Source of the DNA: Pseudomonadota bacterium
Lineage (GTDB): Bacteria; Pseudomonadota; Gammaproteobacteria; Acidiferrobacterales; Acidiferrobacteraceae
Length of the DNA: 6,244 nucleotides
NCBI GenBank assembly: GCA_021797365.1
Contig: JAJZZU010000165.1
Coordinates: 1-6,244, forward strand
Direction of reading: 5' to 3'
Shown here: positions 4,196 through 6,244 of the stretch, in pieces
Position numbering within the stretch: the first letter of the stretch is position 1
How the letters are laid out: each line of letters opens with the position of its first letter
Made by a program: the position numbers and the translations under genes
The notes under the pieces: model-generated
Seen by the model: only the letters and a program-made list of their open reading frames with translations
Databases searched by the model: none
What the model was told of the DNA's origin: nothing

Positions 4196-6244
4196 ATCCC
4201 AAGCCCCCGCCCGGTATGGCCTGGACGGGGTCGTTGCCGGTGGTGGTGACCCCGAGCGAGGCATAGGCGCCGGGATTACGCGCCTCGCTAAAGGGCGGAA
4301 TCGACAGCGTTTGGATATTGCCTGGCGGCACGGAGCCGCTGGCGGTGGCAAGCACATTGTCGACCACATACAGGGCCTTGCCGTTGTGGGCGATCGCCAG
4401 CCCATACGCATCGGTAAAGGGTGTGGCGCTTGTGAGCGCTACCGGTGTCGTATCCCAGCCGACCCCTGAGGCGAGTGGGTTCGTTCGCGTAAAGACGTCG
4501 ACTGTGCCGTTGGCGCCTCCGCTCGTGCCTTGTTGGGTGGCCACATACAGCCGACGCCCCTTCGGGCCTATGGCAAGACCAAGGGCTTTCTCGCCGGGTA
4601 CCGTGAGCGTCGGTGTCGTCGCCGGGGTGAGGCTACCGTTGGCCGCGTCTATGCGATAGATCGAGATGCTCGTGGGCGAGCCTGCATGATTGTTGGTGAC
4701 GTAGAGGTGGCGGCCGGCCGGGCCGCTGATCACAGTCCAGGGATTGCTTCCGGCCGGAATGGTATTGGTGGACGTCAAGGCCCCCGTGTCCTGATCGATG
4801 GCAAAGCCCTCCACGCTACCCGACGCGTACTGGGCGATGTAGAGATACTGCCCGGTGGGGTCGACGGTGAGCAGCATGGGGTAGAGGCCGCTCGTGTCCG
4901 TGGGGCTTGCGCCAAGCGCCGTGGGGGCCGCGCCCGACAGGCTATAGGAGCTGATCGTTCCGGGACAATTACCGCCACTGGTGTTCTGGTAGCAGCTATT
5001 GGCGACATACAGGTAGCGACCCGAGGGGTCGACCGCGATGCCCATGGGGCTTTGGCCGGCCGCCACCGAGGATCCTAGACCCAGCTGGCCTTGGCTATCG
5101 ACCGGAAGGACGGTTACCGTGCCGGCGCCACCGCTCGACCAATCCGAGGCATAAAAAGTCGCACCATCGGGGGCGATCGTGCCGGCGCTCGGCCCATTAC
5201 CTCCGTCTTGGGATGTCACCGGACCGCTGAGGGCCCCATTGGCCGCCACCGCATAGCCCGCGATCATATTGGGGGCCTGCTCTACGACGTAGAGCCTCTG
5301 CGGCGCGATGCCGACCGTGGCCACCAGGCCCGCGACCCCTTGTGGTAGGGGCCGGGTGCGTGCCGAGGCGATGAGCGTCGGTCCCGAACCTGTAGTCGTG
5401 GCGCTATAGGCGACCAATTCATCACGGCTGGTGTTGGTCACATAAACGGTATGCCCGAGCGGGGAGATGAGCGTGCCGGTCGCCTGCCCGGTTGATCCCA
5501 GGACCGCCGAGGTGGGGCACGACACGCCGCCCCCTACAAGCGGGAACGTGACAAGCTCAGTGTCCCCGGACCCTTGACCCACGACATTCAGCTGGCTCGC
5601 GCCGACAGACAGGGCGCTTGCGGTAAGTCCCGAGGGGAGCGGTACGGTATCTTGTGCATTGAGCGTCCCGCCGGCACCGGCCGTGAAGGCCACGACATCC
5701 GTCGATGTCAGCACATACAGATTCCCGGCACTATCGGTCGCCCCGGCGACGATGCCGTTTAAGGGGGTGGTGGAGGGCCCGGAGGGCATCCCGTTGCCGG
5801 CGCTGAAGGTGGTGATGCCGTCGGCGGCAAGCCCATAGAGCACGCCTGGACCTGCCACGAGGCCCGTGAGGGTGGCGCTGGGGGTGATACTGCCGATCAC
5901 AGTCAGGGTGCCGTTGGCGCCGATGCCAAAGGCCGTGATGGTGTCATTGCCGGTGTTCAGGGCATAGAGGTCGGATCCCACGACTGCGAGCGAGGCCGGT
6001 TGCGGGCCGCTGGCAATGGCCGTCCCCAGGGATGTCAGCCGATCGGTCTGACTCTCCCAGGCATAGGCCGAGACCGTCCCGTCTTTGCTGTTGGCCACAT
6101 ACACATAGCGGTCATTGCTCACCGCCACGGCATCCGGCCCTTGCCCCGTGGGCACATAACCCCGGTCGACCAGGGCCCCGGTCCAGGGGTCGCGCACATA
6201 GTACCCGAGGCTGTGGGTGCCGGAGGGCACGAGGATGAGCGAGG
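4194..6244 (-). CDS. Large YVTN/lactonase-type beta-propeller protein, N-terminus outside the window
   Basis: The frame is open from the right edge to a TAA at 4194-4196 (682 residues visible). A GTG at 6228-6230 is in frame, but the codons upstream of it also read as propeller (SLILVPSGTHSLGYY), so the true start lies beyond 6244. Counting from that GTG, strand motifs such as RYVYVANSKDGTVSAYA (41-57), GRYLYVAN (404-411), GQYLYIAQ (460-467), GRHLYVTNN (506-514) and RRLYVAT (560-566) recur every 40-59 residues. About 14 can be counted, each typically followed by a GTVSAY/NGTL-type strand and turn. This is the pattern of lactonase-like and YVTN propellers, whose members range from 6-phosphogluconolactonase to surface or periplasmic binding proteins. 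No enzyme active site could be identified, so no reaction is proposed. Low Lys, high Gly/Ser/Thr and a close Cys pair (413, 422) fit an exported protein. It is convergent with the ferritin-like gene, with a minus-strand terminator behind it. Confidence 0.85.
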   Translation of the reverse strand, partial: SLILVPSGTHSLGYYVRDPWTGALVDRGYVPTGQGPDAVAVSNDRYVYVANSKDGTVSAYAWESQTDRLTSLGTAIASGPQPASLAVVGSDLYALNTGNDTITAFGIGANGTLTVIGSITPSATLTGLVAGPGVLYGLAADGITTFSAGNGMPSGPSTTPLNGIVAGATDSAGNLYVLTSTDVVAFTAGAGGTLNAQDTVPLPSGLTASALSVGASQLNVVGQGSGDTELVTFPLVGGGVSCPTSAVLGSTGQATGTLISPLGHTVYVTNTSRDELVAYSATTTGSGPTLIASARTRPLPQGVAGLVATVGIAPQRLYVVEQAPNMIAGYAVAANGALSGPVTSQDGGNGPSAGTIAPDGATFYASDWSSGGAGTVTVLPVDSQGQLGLGSSVAAGQSPMGIAVDPSGRYLYVANSCYQNTSGGNCPGTISSYSLSGAAPTALGASPTDTSGLYPMLLTVDPTGQYLYIAQYASGSVEGFAIDQDTGALTSTNTIPAGSNPWTVISGPAGRHLYVTNNHAGSPTSISIYRIDAANGSLTPATTPTLTVPGEKALGLAIGPKGRRLYVATQQGTSGGANGTVDVFTRTNPLASGVGWDTTPVALTSATPFTDAYGLAIAHNGKALYVVDNVLATASGSVPPGNIQTLSIPPFSEARNPGAYASLGVTTTGNDPVQAIPGGGLG

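Noticed and set aside
4530..5078. Plus-strand frame of 182 codons within the propeller gene
   Set aside because: The minus-strand propeller motifs run uninterrupted through it, and its own translation shows only shadow-like Arg/Gly-rich sequence.
6228..6230. GTG as the start codon of the propeller gene
   Set aside because: The frame stays open to the window edge with propeller-like residues upstream and no Shine-Dalgarno precedes it, so the gene is treated as running off the window.

Overview
The window (about 6.2 kb, GC-rich, dense genes with third-position G/C bias) looks like chromosomal DNA of a proteobacterium, most likely a gammaproteobacterium. The support is a glutamine synthetase with E. 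coli-type GSI-beta numbering and adenylylation tyrosine, a recognisable sigma-54 promoter, and a TusA-family sulfur carrier. A sulfur-oxidising or acidophilic relative (Acidiferrobacter-like) would fit, but that is an impression and not something the sequence proves. No rRNA, tRNA, CRISPR array, insertion sequence or attachment site was seen.

Layout. (1) Positions 2-1630, plus strand: a tight three-gene run. It holds the 3' end of a gene that may encode a tRNA-thiolation-type protein, a 75-residue TusA-family protein 4 bases later, and a cation diffusion facilitator (CDF) transporter whose ATG overlaps the tusA stop (ATGA). (2) Positions 1631-1810: a compact regulatory region with a sigma-54 promoter of exact -24/-12 spacing, two NtrC-like dyads 30 bp apart, and a possible sigma-70 promoter. 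(3) Positions 1811-3217: glnA, glutamine synthetase, closed by a perfect 11-bp hairpin terminator. (4) Positions 3269-3529: a non-coding gap with at most a weak promoter. (5) Positions 3530-4120: a ferritin-like helical protein of unknown specific role. (6) Positions 4119-4195: two terminators, one for each strand, between convergent genes. (7) Positions 4194-6244, minus strand: the C-terminal 682 codons of a large YVTN/lactonase-type beta-propeller protein whose N-terminus lies beyond the right edge.

How they work together. The first three genes are probably co-transcribed and may join sulfur transfer with metal efflux. glnA appears to be an independent, nitrogen-regulated, single-gene unit: promoter architecture and the Tyr397 adenylylation site both point to classical NtrC/GlnE-type control, and ntrB/ntrC do not follow it. 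The ferritin-like and propeller genes are separate convergent units with no clear link to the rest.

I found no convincing undescribed multi-gene system. The items most worth a second look are the glnA control region, the duplicated-looking C-terminal domain of the CDF transporter, the ferritin-like protein, and the roughly 14 blade motifs of the propeller protein.
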